Position numbers and translations under genes: made by a program
Part shown: positions 41,707-50,862 of the stretch, one piece after another
Layout: each line of letters starts with the position of its first letter
Numbering within the stretch: the first letter of the stretch is position 1
Notes under the pieces: model-generated
The model's database searches: none
What the model was told of the DNA's origin: nothing
What the model saw: only the letters and a program-made list of their open reading frames with translations
From: Paenibacillus pectinilyticus
GTDB lineage: Bacteria > Bacillota > Bacilli > Paenibacillales > NBRC-103111
Direction of reading: 5' to 3'
DNA: 64,000 bases
NCBI RefSeq assembly: GCF_001700435.1
Contig: NZ_LYPC01000026.1
Location: forward strand, 62,001 to 126,000

Positions 41707-44193
41707 ATGATGTGGAAAATCTCTAAAAAAGTGGTAGCCAGTGTGTGTATCCTATGTGCGCTCGCTCTGCCAGCTACGGGTGCTTTTGCTTATACGAATC
41801 CTATGACGCTCCCAAGTGAATTCACGAGTAGTGGGATCGGTGACCCATTCGTCATGAAATACAATGGAACATTCTATCTCTATAGCTCCACAGGACAAAG
41901 TGATACGGGGTTTAAAGTGTGGAGTTCAACAGATCTTGCCAATTGGACGTACGCGGGAATCTGTTCCACGGAAGCTATCACGAATGATGGTTATGCGCCT
42001 GAAGTCGTGTATTGGAATGGCACATTCTACATGTACACCTCTCCAGGCGGACGAGGGCATTATGTGTTAACTAGCACCAGCCCGACAGGCCCATTTACTG
42101 TGGCAACTGGCAATTTGGGGCACAGTATTGATGGCGATGTCTTTATTGATGACAATGGCAGCTGGTATTTCTATAGTGCTGCTGGCGACGGCATCCACGC
42201 TGCTCCGATGAGCAGCCCAACATCCATTGGAAGCGATGTGGTCCTTGGCGGCACACAAATGAGCGGTCAGTGGACAGAAGGTCCGACCGTTTTCAAAAGA
42301 AATGGGATTTATTATATGACGGAGACGGGCAATCATGTTCTCAGCCCAGGCTATCGGGTGAATGCCTCCTCTAATACGACTGGGCCCCTTCAACCTTTTA
42401 CACCAAGCAATAGTGGCGCTCCGATTCTTCTAAATACAGAAGGCTCGAATGTGGGCTTAGGGCACAATAGTGTCTTTATCGGACCAGATCTAGATACCTA
42501 TTATACGGTTTATCATAATTTAGCAGGTGTGTCTCCTGAAGGCTGGCCGATACGTCACGTTAATTTTGATGCGATCGGCTGGAATGGCGACAAAATGACA
42601 ACGTACGGACCGACCAATTGGTCTATGCCGAATCCTGCACCGCCGAACTTCGAAGACCGATTCCAAAGAGCAAGTGTAGGAACGGGGTACGGCAATCTAA
42701 ACGGCGGAACATGGGGGATTTCGAACAATTTCCTTTATCAGAATGCGAAGGGCAGCAATGCTTTTTATATCAATTATGAAAATACGCTTACAACCGCAAG
42801 CGACTATACCGCTGAATATAACGTGAAGGAAGTATCCAAGGGAACCGTGGCACCGAAACTTGGAGGCGTATACGGGTATGTGGATGCTAGCAATTATGGC
42901 GTAGCTATATTAAATGGCAGTGCGAATCGACTAGAGACGACCTTGTTAGTCAATGGGGTATGGGACACGCAAGTGAATACGCCTTTACCTGCAGGCTTTG
43001 ACACAAGTAAACTACATACCATTCGTGTCGAAAAGTCGGGAACAACGTACAAGTATTTTGTTGACAAAATGCTGTTGGAAACGAAGACAACCACCAGACT
43101 TGGTGCTGGTAAAGTTGGGTATTTATCATCGGATGATGAAGCCAATTTTGGCTATCTGGCCGTTAGCAACAAAGTAAATGGAAGCGGTATCTTTGATACC
43201 TATAAACCGATCCCAGGCACGATTCAAGCCGTTCATTACAATTCAGGCGGTGAAGGCGTCGGGTATCATGATACAACGAGTGGAAACACAGGCGGCAAAT
43301 ATATCCGAAATGACAATGTGGATATACGTGATAATCCTGAGGGCGGCGAAAACATTGGCTGGAACAGCACAGGTGAATGGTATAAGTATAATGTCAGCGT
43401 AAAAGCCAATGGCTCGTACAATTTAGGTTTGCGATATGCAACGACCTATACGGGAACGCAAGTGAGGGTATGGGTAGATTCAACCGATGTGACAGGGGTG
43501 GTTACGCTTCCGAGTACAGGAGGTTGGGATAACTGGCAAACGTATTCGATCAAAGGACTGAACCTACCCGCAGGCAATCATACGATCAAAGTTGAAACGG
43601 TAACAGGTGAATTCGATTTCTACACGATGCAATTCAAAGAAGCGGATAATTCTTCTTTTACGAAAACGGATAATTTTGCTACTACGTTCGGACCTGATTG
43701 GAACTGGAGCGGTGGCAACTGGGCAATTGAAAGCGGAGAAGCTAGCATTGATAATGTTGGCAAAAGAACCATGGGCAGCACGGGTTGGTCGGATTACACT
43801 GTGGAGTCCGATATTAAAGGGATCGATGCTTTGAACAGCGGCATCATGGTTCGGGTGCAAAATCCTGCGCAAGGCGGTGCTGGTAATGACGCTGGCCTAG
43901 GGACGGATTTCTATCAGGGCTATCTGGCCGTCATTGGGGGCAATGCCGTTTCACTTGGCAAACAGAATTACAATTGGACGACCTTGGCATCGACTGCAGG
44001 AACGTATAATACGAATACTTGGTATCATATGAAAGTCGTTGTCAGTGGTAATAATATCAAAGTCTATGTTGGCGATATGACCACGCCTAAGATTGATTAT
44101 ACGGATAACAATAATCCGTTTATTACGGGTAAGGTGGGCATGAGAGCACACTATGCACATACTCACTTTGATAATTTCAGTGTGACACATTAG
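41707..44193 (+). CDS. Secreted GH43 glycosidase with CBM6 and LamG-like modules
   Basis: 828 residues. Signal peptide to about residue 28 (cleavage near AFA-Y). GH43 five-blade propeller (about 35-310): catalytic base Asp in GIGDPFVMKYNGTFYLYSS, pKa-modulating Asp in SIDGDVFIDDNGSWYFYS, acid Glu in WTEGPTVFKRNGIYYM. Then a concanavalin-like module (about 315-495), a CBM6-like module (about 500-640, AVHYNSGGEGVGYHDTT and NIGWNSTGEWYKYNV), and a second concanavalin/DUF1080-like module (about 650-828). GH43 enzymes act mainly on arabinan, xylan or galactan side chains; the neighbours point to pectin. AGGAGG just upstream. It is probably in the same regulon as the first importer. Confidence 0.88.
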   Translation: MMWKISKKVVASVCILCALALPATGAFAYTNPMTLPSEFTSSGIGDPFVMKYNGTFYLYSSTGQSDTGFKVWSSTDLANWTYAGICSTEAITNDGYAPEVVYWNGTFYMYTSPGGRGHYVLTSTSPTGPFTVATGNLGHSIDGDVFIDDNGSWYFYSAAGDGIHAAPMSSPTSIGSDVVLGGTQMSGQWTEGPTVFKRNGIYYMTETGNHVLSPGYRVNASSNTTGPLQPFTPSNSGAPILLNTEGSNVGLGHNSVFIGPDLDTYYTVYHNLAGVSPEGWPIRHVNFDAIGWNGDKMTTYGPTNWSMPNPAPPNFEDRFQRASVGTGYGNLNGGTWGISNNFLYQNAKGSNAFYINYENTLTTASDYTAEYNVKEVSKGTVAPKLGGVYGYVDASNYGVAILNGSANRLETTLLVNGVWDTQVNTPLPAGFDTSKLHTIRVEKSGTTYKYFVDKMLLETKTTTRLGAGKVGYLSSDDEANFGYLAVSNKVNGSGIFDTYKPIPGTIQAVHYNSGGEGVGYHDTTSGNTGGKYIRNDNVDIRDNPEGGENIGWNSTGEWYKYNVSVKANGSYNLGLRYATTYTGTQVRVWVDSTDVTGVVTLPSTGGWDNWQTYSIKGLNLPAGNHTIKVETVTGEFDFYTMQFKEADNSSFTKTDNFATTFGPDWNWSGGNWAIESGEASIDNVGKRTMGSTGWSDYTVESDIKGIDALNSGIMVRVQNPAQGGAGNDAGLGTDFYQGYLAVIGGNAVSLGKQNYNWTTLASTAGTYNTNTWYHMKVVVSGNNIKVYVGDMTTPKIDYTDNNNPFITGKVGMRAHYAHTHFDNFSVTH

Positions 44194-44215
44194 CATACCG
44201 CAAATGATTGGCATT

Positions 44216-44247
44216 CCCTAATCGGGCGATTGACGCCCCGATTAGGG
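44216..44247 (+). terminator. Terminator hairpin after GH43
   Basis: CCCTAATCGGGCG pairs with CGCCCCGATTAGGG-type complement around ATTGA, 22 bases after the stop. The T-run is short (ATATTTG). Confidence 0.6.
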
Positions 44248-44314
44248 ATATTTGCTACTTACATCATTGTTGTATAAAGAATAATGGTATCTATATCTAG
44301 GAGGAAACACGAAC

Positions 44315-47257
44315 ATGTCGATAATTGCAAAGCGTACACCTTGGAAAGCTAGCTGGATTTGGGGAGGAACGGCCGAAAGTCCGCGCAATGAATGGCGCTG
44401 GTTTAGAACCTCGTTCGTCTGTCCGCAGGATTTGGAAACGATGGCGAGGGCTGTATTATGGATTACCGCAGATTCCCGCTATGAAGTGTACATCAATGGA
44501 AAAAGAGTCGGAAGGGGGCCGGTTCGTTATTTTCCGACAGATATTTTCTATGACGGCCATGAAGTTGGGCATCTTCTTCGGCGTGGGGAAATCAACACGA
44601 TTGCTGTGCAAGTGATGCATTTCGGCGTCTCTAATTTTCAATATTTAAGGGAACGAGGCGGGCTGCTCGCGCAATTAGACGCGTTCTACGGTGACGACGA
44701 AGTGACGCTTGTCCAGACGGGAGAAGATTGGCGGACATCCGTTCATGCTGGACAAGATCCAGCCATCTCACGCCTGTCCTGCCAGACTGCCTTTGCAGAA
44801 CGTATTGATGGTAGGAAGCTGGTGAAAGACTGGACGGCTTCTGCGTATTCCGATACTGAATGGGAGCGGGCGGATGTGATTGGGCCAGTAGGGATGGAGC
44901 CGTGGGTGAGACTTCATCCGAGGGACATTCCGTATTTGACAGAGGAGCCTGTGCTGCCTACGCGCGTAATTGCTTTGAATAAAGTTGTACCTTATCAGCT
45001 GACAGCGTTTATCGACGCATACCATTTGATGAAGACTCCTGGTGAAGAGAATGCCAATCATATCCGATTCTGCGGCGCATTTGCGACGACCCTTCGCTTG
45101 CGAGAAGAAGCGGAAGTTAAGGTCACGTTCCATGTTGGCGGCTTGGGTATCGTTAGGTTAGGAGAGAGGGTATACACGGCAGAGGAACTGCAAGTAGAAC
45201 CGCCTCTTGCCCACATTAGTACCAAGCTGCCGGCAGGAGATCATGTCTTACTCTATACGGTGCACGGCCCCGAACATGGCCATAGTAACCGGGTGGGTGT
45301 TGACGCAGATCAAGAGATCACGTGGATCTCTCCTCTGGAGGCGGAACTTGCCGAGGTTGGTGAGCGGATGTCACCGTTCATACAGATCGGGCCTTCTTTT
45401 ACTTATTCCAGCATCGATTATATCGATCAGGATGAACTGCTAGCGACATGGGAAGCGGAGCAAATCCGCTTCGCAGATCGAATCGCCCCGTTGTCGAGCA
45501 TTGAAGAGCTGCGGGCTGCGGGTTACCCGGTTGCGCCTGTTCCTCATCGCGTAGCAAATGGGGAAGATGCGTTCATGCCGCAGTTTGCTAAGCGCGCATC
45601 GGAGGCTTACGCCGTTCCTGCTAATCTGCAGCGCATCGCAGTCGCTTCCACAGACCCCGGTGTTGTGCCCGTGTTCGAGGGCGGAGACACCGAATTCATG
45701 CTCGATTTCGGCAAGGAGTGGAGCGGGTTCCTTGAATTCGAATTGGAAGCTGAAGCGGGGATTACCATCGATTGGTATGGCATCGAATATCGAAAAGATG
45801 CGTATGTTCAGCACACATTCGGTGCCGATAATACACTGCGTTATGTGACGCGCGAAGGTATTCAACGCTACGCGTCGCCGATCCGCAGAGGGTTCCGGTA
45901 CGTGATTGTTACCGTTCGGGGTGCGAGCAAACCAGTGCTGATCCATGACGTATGGGTCATCCAAAGCAACTACCCGGCTCCTGAAATTGGCCGTTTTCAG
46001 AGTTCAGACTACAAGCTCAATCGGATATGGGATATTTCCAAGCATACGACAAAGCTATGCATGGAAGACACGTTCGTCGATTGCCCGACTTACGAGCAAG
46101 CCTTCTGGGTAGGAGACAGCCGCAACGAAGCGCTCGTCAATTACTACACTTTTGGCGGGACGGAGATTGTGGAGCGGTGCCTTCGACTTGTTCCAGGATC
46201 TGCGTTTCAGACACCGTTATATGGCGACCAAGTACCTAGCGCTTGGACGAGTGTCATTCCGAACTGGACGTTCTTCTGGATCGCGGCTTGTCGGGAATAT
46301 GCGGAGCATACGGGGAATCGTACGTTTGCAGCGGATATGCTACCGAAGATGCTACTGACGTTGAGCGCTTATCTGGAGCGTTTGAACGCTGATGATCTTT
46401 TGGACATGAAAGGCTGGAATTTGCTCGATTGGGCACCGATGGATCAACCGAATGATGGTATTGTTACACACCAGAATGTCATGTTGGTGAAAGCGCTGGA
46501 AGAAACGGCCGCTATGGCGGATTTTGCAGGAATGCCAGAACGAGGCAAGGAATGTGCAGCGTTTGCGATCCGAATGAAAGCAGCGATCAATCGGCATCTC
46601 TGGAGTGAAGAGCGGGGCGCTTATCTGGATTGTATTCATCCTGGAGGTCGACGCTCGAACATCTTCAGCATGCAAACACAAGTCATGGCGCTGCTTGTAG
46701 GTGTTGCGGAAAGGGAGCGCCATGCGCGATTAAATGAATACTTGACCGCCACACCGGAAGGATTCGTTCCGATTGGAAGTCCGTTCATGTCCTTCTTCTA
46801 TTACGAGACATTGATGAAATCCGGCAACGTCCAATGGATGCTGGACGACATGCGTGATAACTTCGGCTTTATGCTCGATAACGATGCCACGACATGCTGG
46901 GAAATGTACGGACACACGACGATGAATCGTGCGAACGAGAATGATTTGACGCGGAGCCATTGCCACGCCTGGTCGGCAGCTCCAGGTTATTTCCTTGGTG
47001 CTTACGTGCTAGGCGTGCGCCCTGCCGCTCCGGGGTGGGCAAAAGTGACGATCGCACCGCTAACTGGCGATTTAAGCTGGGCCAGCGGAACGGTACCTTT
47101 GCCGCAGGGCGGGTGCATCGATGTGGCTTGGAAAGCCGAGAGTGGCGATATTGCCTCGCTCGTCGTGACAGCCCCAGAAGGCGTAGAGCTCGACATCCGT
47201 GTTCCTGCGGCGTGCAGTGTAAAAATTAGCCGGGTGCGAGAGCTTCCGACGGTGTAA
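44315..47257 (+). CDS. Alpha-L-rhamnosidase-like GH78 protein (first)
   Basis: 980 residues, no signal peptide. An N-terminal beta-sandwich (about 1-190) with WFRTSF, the SRYEVYINGKRVGRGPVR strand pair and an RRGEINTIAVQVMHFG turn, further beta domains, then the alpha/alpha-barrel (about 555-890) with VDCPTYEQAFWVGDSRNEALVNYY, the GH78 active-site region, and ATTCWEMYGHTTMNRAN near the end of the barrel. A C-terminal beta domain follows (APGWAKVTIAPLTGDLSWASG). GH78 enzymes release alpha-L-rhamnose from rhamnogalacturonan or glycosides. It has AGGAGG upstream, is more GC-rich than its neighbours, and is not obviously in the same unit as GH43. Confidence 0.85.
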   Translation: MSIIAKRTPWKASWIWGGTAESPRNEWRWFRTSFVCPQDLETMARAVLWITADSRYEVYINGKRVGRGPVRYFPTDIFYDGHEVGHLLRRGEINTIAVQVMHFGVSNFQYLRERGGLLAQLDAFYGDDEVTLVQTGEDWRTSVHAGQDPAISRLSCQTAFAERIDGRKLVKDWTASAYSDTEWERADVIGPVGMEPWVRLHPRDIPYLTEEPVLPTRVIALNKVVPYQLTAFIDAYHLMKTPGEENANHIRFCGAFATTLRLREEAEVKVTFHVGGLGIVRLGERVYTAEELQVEPPLAHISTKLPAGDHVLLYTVHGPEHGHSNRVGVDADQEITWISPLEAELAEVGERMSPFIQIGPSFTYSSIDYIDQDELLATWEAEQIRFADRIAPLSSIEELRAAGYPVAPVPHRVANGEDAFMPQFAKRASEAYAVPANLQRIAVASTDPGVVPVFEGGDTEFMLDFGKEWSGFLEFELEAEAGITIDWYGIEYRKDAYVQHTFGADNTLRYVTREGIQRYASPIRRGFRYVIVTVRGASKPVLIHDVWVIQSNYPAPEIGRFQSSDYKLNRIWDISKHTTKLCMEDTFVDCPTYEQAFWVGDSRNEALVNYYTFGGTEIVERCLRLVPGSAFQTPLYGDQVPSAWTSVIPNWTFFWIAACREYAEHTGNRTFAADMLPKMLLTLSAYLERLNADDLLDMKGWNLLDWAPMDQPNDGIVTHQNVMLVKALEETAAMADFAGMPERGKECAAFAIRMKAAINRHLWSEERGAYLDCIHPGGRRSNIFSMQTQVMALLVGVAERERHARLNEYLTATPEGFVPIGSPFMSFFYYETLMKSGNVQWMLDDMRDNFGFMLDNDATTCWEMYGHTTMNRANENDLTRSHCHAWSAAPGYFLGAYVLGVRPAAPGWAKVTIAPLTGDLSWASGTVPLPQGGCIDVAWKAESGDIASLVVTAPEGVELDIRVPAACSVKISRVRELPTV

Positions 47258-47368
47258 ATTGGAGATATGTGCTTTTCAGAAAAGACGACTTTTAATTCAT
47301 ATATGTGGATTAGAGAGTCGTCTTTTTTTGGATAAGTGTAGGCGGAAGCGGCCTCGGGGGGGCTGTAA

Positions 47369-47930
47369 GTCGAGGAAATCGACTTGCGGCCAAGGAAATT
47401 TGGCTTCGTGGCTGCTGCAGGTCGAAGAAATCGAATTGCGTCAAGGAAACTGGGCCTCGTGGCAGTTGAAATTCGAAGAAATCGACTTGCGCCAAGGAAA
47501 TTCGGCCTCGTGGCAGCTGCAAGTCGAAGAAATCGACTTACGCCAAGTAAACTGGGCCTCGTGGCAGCTGCAAGTCGAAGAAATCGACTTGCGTCAAGGA
47601 ACCTCGTCCTCATGGCAGCTGCAAGTCGAAGAAATCAATCTAGGCCAAGGAAACTTGTCCTCGGGGTTGCTGTAAGTCGAAGGAATCGACCTACGCCAAG
47701 AAAACTGGGCCTCGTGGCAGCTGCAAGTAGAAGAAATCGACTTACGCCAAGGAACCTGGGCCTCATGGCAGCTGCAAGTCGAAGAAATCGACATGCGCCA
47801 AGGAAGCAGGTCCTCGTGGCTGCTGCAAGTCGAAGGAATCGACCTACGCCAAGTAAACTGGGCCTCGTGGCTGCTCTAAGTTGAAGAAATCGACTTGCGC
47901 CATGGAACTTCGGAAAAAAGCCTGGGTTTA
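47369..47930. repeat. Tandem array of 11 units, 51-bp period
   Basis: Units start at 47369, 47421, 47472, 47523, 47574, 47625, 47676, 47727, 47778, 47829 and 47880; all steps are 51 except the first (52). Each contains a hairpin CAAGTCGA-AGAAA-TCGACTTG and a stretch CCAAGGAA...GGCCTCGTGGCAGCTG. Because 51 is a multiple of three, long frames stay open on both strands, but stop codons break the best frame (TAA at 47673), none has a ribosome binding site, and three frames are open at once. I take the array as non-coding. It begins about 110 bases after the GH78 stop. Confidence 0.85.
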
Positions 47931-47976
47931 CTCGAAAAAATCACCTAGCCCCGAGAAGTGAATGGCCCGGAGGTGA

Positions 47977-48365
47977 GATAGTCGGAAACCCCGACTATCT
48001 CACAATCAAAAGTAGCTCCAAGGCCAAAGATAATCGGAAACTCCGACTATCTCCCGCTCAAAAGTAGCTCCAAGGCCGAAGTTAATCGGAATATCCGACT
48101 ATCTCCCGCTCAATAGTAGCTCCAAGGCCAAAGATAGTCGGAACCCCCGACTATCTCCCAATCAAAAGTAACTCCAAGACAGAAGATAGTCGGAATATCC
48201 GACTATCTCCCGCTCAAGAGTAGCTCCAAGGCCGAAGAGAGTCGGAACCCCCGACTATCTCCCGCTCAAAAGTAGCTCCAAGGCCAAAGATAGTCGGAAC
48301 CCCCGACTATCTCCCAATCAAAAGTAGCTCCATGGCCAAAGGTAATCGGAAACCCCGACTATCTC
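47977..48365. repeat. Tandem array of 8 units, 52-bp period
   Basis: Units start at 47977, 48029, 48081, 48133, 48185, 48237, 48289 and 48341, exactly 52 apart. Each carries a perfect or near-perfect stem AGATAGTCGG / CCGACTATCT with a 4-5 base loop, followed by CCC(G/A)(C/A)TCAAAAGTAGCTCCAAGGCC. Loop and stem changes often keep pairing. The sequence differs from the 51-bp array that ends about 45 bases earlier. No gene is present between 47258 and 48498. Confidence 0.85.
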
Positions 48366-48444
48366 AAAGCAACAGCCTGCCAGCCATCACACGATCTGAA
48401 AAAAGAACAAAAACCCAGATGTATCGAGCAAAGACAGGACAATA

Positions 48445-48458
48445 AGAAAACGTTTACA
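48445..48458 (+). promoter_or_regulatory. Candidate cre (CcpA) site before the second importer
   Basis: AGAAAACGTTTACA matches the cre consensus TGWNANCGNTNWCA at all but the first position. It lies 41 bases before the binding-protein gene, where catabolite repression would act. Confidence 0.55.
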
Positions 48459-48498
48459 ATTAGCTTGTAAAACAAATTTATGAGCGGGGGTTTTAGAA

Positions 48499-49866
48499 AT
48501 GAAAAAGAATTTAGTAGTTAGTATTACGACATTGATGGCTGTTAGCTTAACATTAGCGGCATGCGGAAACAGTACATCCACGTCGGAAAGCACATCTTCT
48601 ACGGCTCCGACACAGTCCGCTGCCCCATCGCCGGCAAGCAGCACTGCTGCAAAGGATGCGAATAACGATAACTACACGTTGAAGGTATCCAGCTGGTTTT
48701 TAGATGATACTTCTCAAAGCACCAATTTTAAACAAGTGGCAGAAAAGAAGTTTAAAGAAAAATACCCGAACGTGAAGATTCAATGGGATACGCTGGTCGG
48801 GGAAAAATATATGGATAAATTGAAAGCGGATCTTACGGCAGGAAGTGCGGCCGATGTGATCTGGAGTCAGAACGTCGCACAGTTCGGGAAAGCCGGATAT
48901 TTGGCTGATTTGTCTAACGAACCATGGGCGGCTAATGTACTGGATGCAACTAGGCCTTTGGAATCCTTCGACGGCAAGCTTTACGGCGCTGCAGCGACGG
49001 TTTCGGTGAACGGGGTATTTTATAACAAGAAAATATTTAGCGATGCCGGTGTGCAGCCACCCAAAACGTGGGATGACTTCATTGCCATTAATGAAAAACT
49101 GAAGGCCAAAAAAGTGACACCGATCATTGCCGGATTTAAAGACGCGTGGACGATTGGATTGACGCTCGGTGTAATCGCAGATTCTGCGATCGAAGTAGCT
49201 AACCCGAATTATTTATTCGATATATATAACGGCAAAGCTAAGCTTACAGGCCCAGAAATGACAGCGACGACAGATGCCTTCCTACAATTGGCCAAGGGCG
49301 GTTACTTTAATAAGGACGCGCTAACACTGGATTGGCCAGGAAGCTTGGCAGCTTTTGAACAAGGTAAAGCGGCCATGATTATTCAAGGTAACTGGGTACC
49401 AGGGATGATGGACGGCGATGTGAAGGACAAAGGCATGCCGAAGCAGGATGTTGGTTTCTTTGCAGTACCGAATAAAGATGGGAAATCAGCGCTTTCAGCG
49501 GGACCTGACCACAGCATTTCGGTCAATGCCAAGACGCCGCATATGCAAGCGGCTAAAGATTTTGTTGCCATGGTGTTGAGCCAAGACGTTCTATCCGTGC
49601 ACATCAAAGACGTTGCTTTCCCTGGCATTAAAAACATTAAAGGGGATTTCGCGAATCCAGCGATGTCAGACGTTATGAACGCTATGAACACAAGCGCTTC
49701 CGTAATCGGCGTGAACAGCAGCAATTTCCTAGCTAGCTCAGCATGGACAGGAATTCAGAACGGCGTGTTGAAAGTCATCGGCGGCGGTGATTTCGGCGAT
49801 ACGCTCACAGTTGCACAACAAAATTATGATAAAGACAAAGGGACAATCGTCATTCCTAAGCAGTGA
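48499..49866 (+). CDS. Sugar ABC transporter substrate-binding lipoprotein (second importer)
   Basis: 455 residues. Lipobox LAAC at about residue 21, a Ser/Thr/Ala/Pro linker to about 50, then a family-1 solute-binding fold: YTLKVSSWFLDDTSQ, KKFKEKYPNVKIQWDT, GSAADVIWSQ, VSVNGVFYNKKIFSDAG, QPPKTWDDFIAINEKLKAKKVTP. It is preceded by GAGCGGGGG and a cre-like site, and followed by a stem-loop before the permease genes. Confidence 0.88.
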   Translation: MKKNLVVSITTLMAVSLTLAACGNSTSTSESTSSTAPTQSAAPSPASSTAAKDANNDNYTLKVSSWFLDDTSQSTNFKQVAEKKFKEKYPNVKIQWDTLVGEKYMDKLKADLTAGSAADVIWSQNVAQFGKAGYLADLSNEPWAANVLDATRPLESFDGKLYGAAATVSVNGVFYNKKIFSDAGVQPPKTWDDFIAINEKLKAKKVTPIIAGFKDAWTIGLTLGVIADSAIEVANPNYLFDIYNGKAKLTGPEMTATTDAFLQLAKGGYFNKDALTLDWPGSLAAFEQGKAAMIIQGNWVPGMMDGDVKDKGMPKQDVGFFAVPNKDGKSALSAGPDHSISVNAKTPHMQAAKDFVAMVLSQDVLSVHIKDVAFPGIKNIKGDFANPAMSDVMNAMNTSASVIGVNSSNFLASSAWTGIQNGVLKVIGGGDFGDTLTVAQQNYDKDKGTIVIPKQ

Positions 49867-49931
49867 AAAAATCTCTATCGATGGCGTTCAAAGATGAGCG
49901 ACCGCGTTTAGAGTAAGAAAAACTCTATGGA

Positions 49932-49967
49932 TAGCCAGTTGCGGCTTCGGCTGTAGCTGGCTGTCTA
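49932..49967 (+). terminator. Intercistronic stem-loop, second importer
   Basis: ATAGCCAG-TTGC pairs with GTAGCTGGCTGT around a GC-rich loop containing CTTCGG. It lies between binding-protein and permease genes, without a T-run. Confidence 0.55.
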
Positions 49968-49983
49968 AACAGGGGAGAACCGT

Positions 49984-50862
49984 ATGAACAATGAAAGCAA
50001 GATGTTTCGCTTTGGGCTGTTGTTAACGTTGCCGGCGACCGCTATTTTTTTACTTTTTAATTATTATCCGTTCATTAGTTCCCTTTACTATTCCTTCACG
50101 CAATGGGACGGGATTAATAAGCCCATTTTCATAGGTTTGAAAAATTATACCGACTTATTTCACGATCGGGCGATGCTCCACGGTGCGCTTCATACGCTTT
50201 ACATCGTTGTCTTCGGCGTCATTATCTCAAATCCGCTTTCTTTGTTTCTGGCGCTGCTTCTAGACAAACCGTTTCGGACGAAATCAATCCTGCGAACAGC
50301 TTTTTATTTGCCGGTTATTATTAGCTTGGTCGTCGTGTCGATCGTCTGGAATTTCCTATTGAAATACGATGGTGTCATAAATGCGGTACAAACGGGGCTT
50401 GGCTTGGGTTCATACACGCAGGATTGGCTGGGAAGCATCCATTATGCGCTGGGTATGATCATTTTAATATCCGTCTGGCAGGGTACTGGATTTGGCGCTG
50501 TCATTTACTTGGCGGGGCTGCAGTCCATTCCGAAGGAGATCTTGGAGGCAGCGGAGATCGATGGCGCCAGGGGATGGAGTAAGGTGGTTTATTTGATTAT
50601 CCCGCTGATCATGCCGGTGGTTACAATTTGTACCTTTTTCGGACTTGTCGGCTCGTTGAAAATGTTCGATTTGCCCTATGTGCTCACCAACGGCGGCCCG
50701 GGTGATGCGACGCTGACCATGGCGCAAGCCATCTATAATTTTGCTTTCGTCAATCAGACGTATGGCTATTCGACAGCAGCAGGTATTGTATTTATGATCA
50801 TTTGCCTGATCGTGACAACCATACAATTAAGAATTACCCGTAAGATGGAGGTGGAAATGTGA
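49984..50862 (+). CDS. Sugar ABC transporter permease, MalF/LacF type (second importer)
   Basis: 292 residues, six membrane helices. EAA loop EILEAAEIDGARGWSKVVYLIIPLIMP. GLKNYTDLFHD in the first loop is a family landmark. The stop overlaps the GTG start of the next gene by 4 bases. Confidence 0.92.
   Translation: MNNESKMFRFGLLLTLPATAIFLLFNYYPFISSLYYSFTQWDGINKPIFIGLKNYTDLFHDRAMLHGALHTLYIVVFGVIISNPLSLFLALLLDKPFRTKSILRTAFYLPVIISLVVVSIVWNFLLKYDGVINAVQTGLGLGSYTQDWLGSIHYALGMIILISVWQGTGFGAVIYLAGLQSIPKEILEAAEIDGARGWSKVVYLIIPLIMPVVTICTFFGLVGSLKMFDLPYVLTNGGPGDATLTMAQAIYNFAFVNQTYGYSTAAGIVFMIICLIVTTIQLRITRKMEVEM

Noticed and set aside
47002-47613. Minus-strand protein of about 200 residues over the GH78 end and the repeat array
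   Set aside because: It overlaps a well-supported gene and is open only because the 51-bp repeat lacks stops in several frames; no ribosome binding site.
47369-48365. CRISPR array
   Set aside because: Units are tandem and homologous over their full 51 or 52 bases; there are no constant repeats alternating with unique spacers, and no cas genes nearby.
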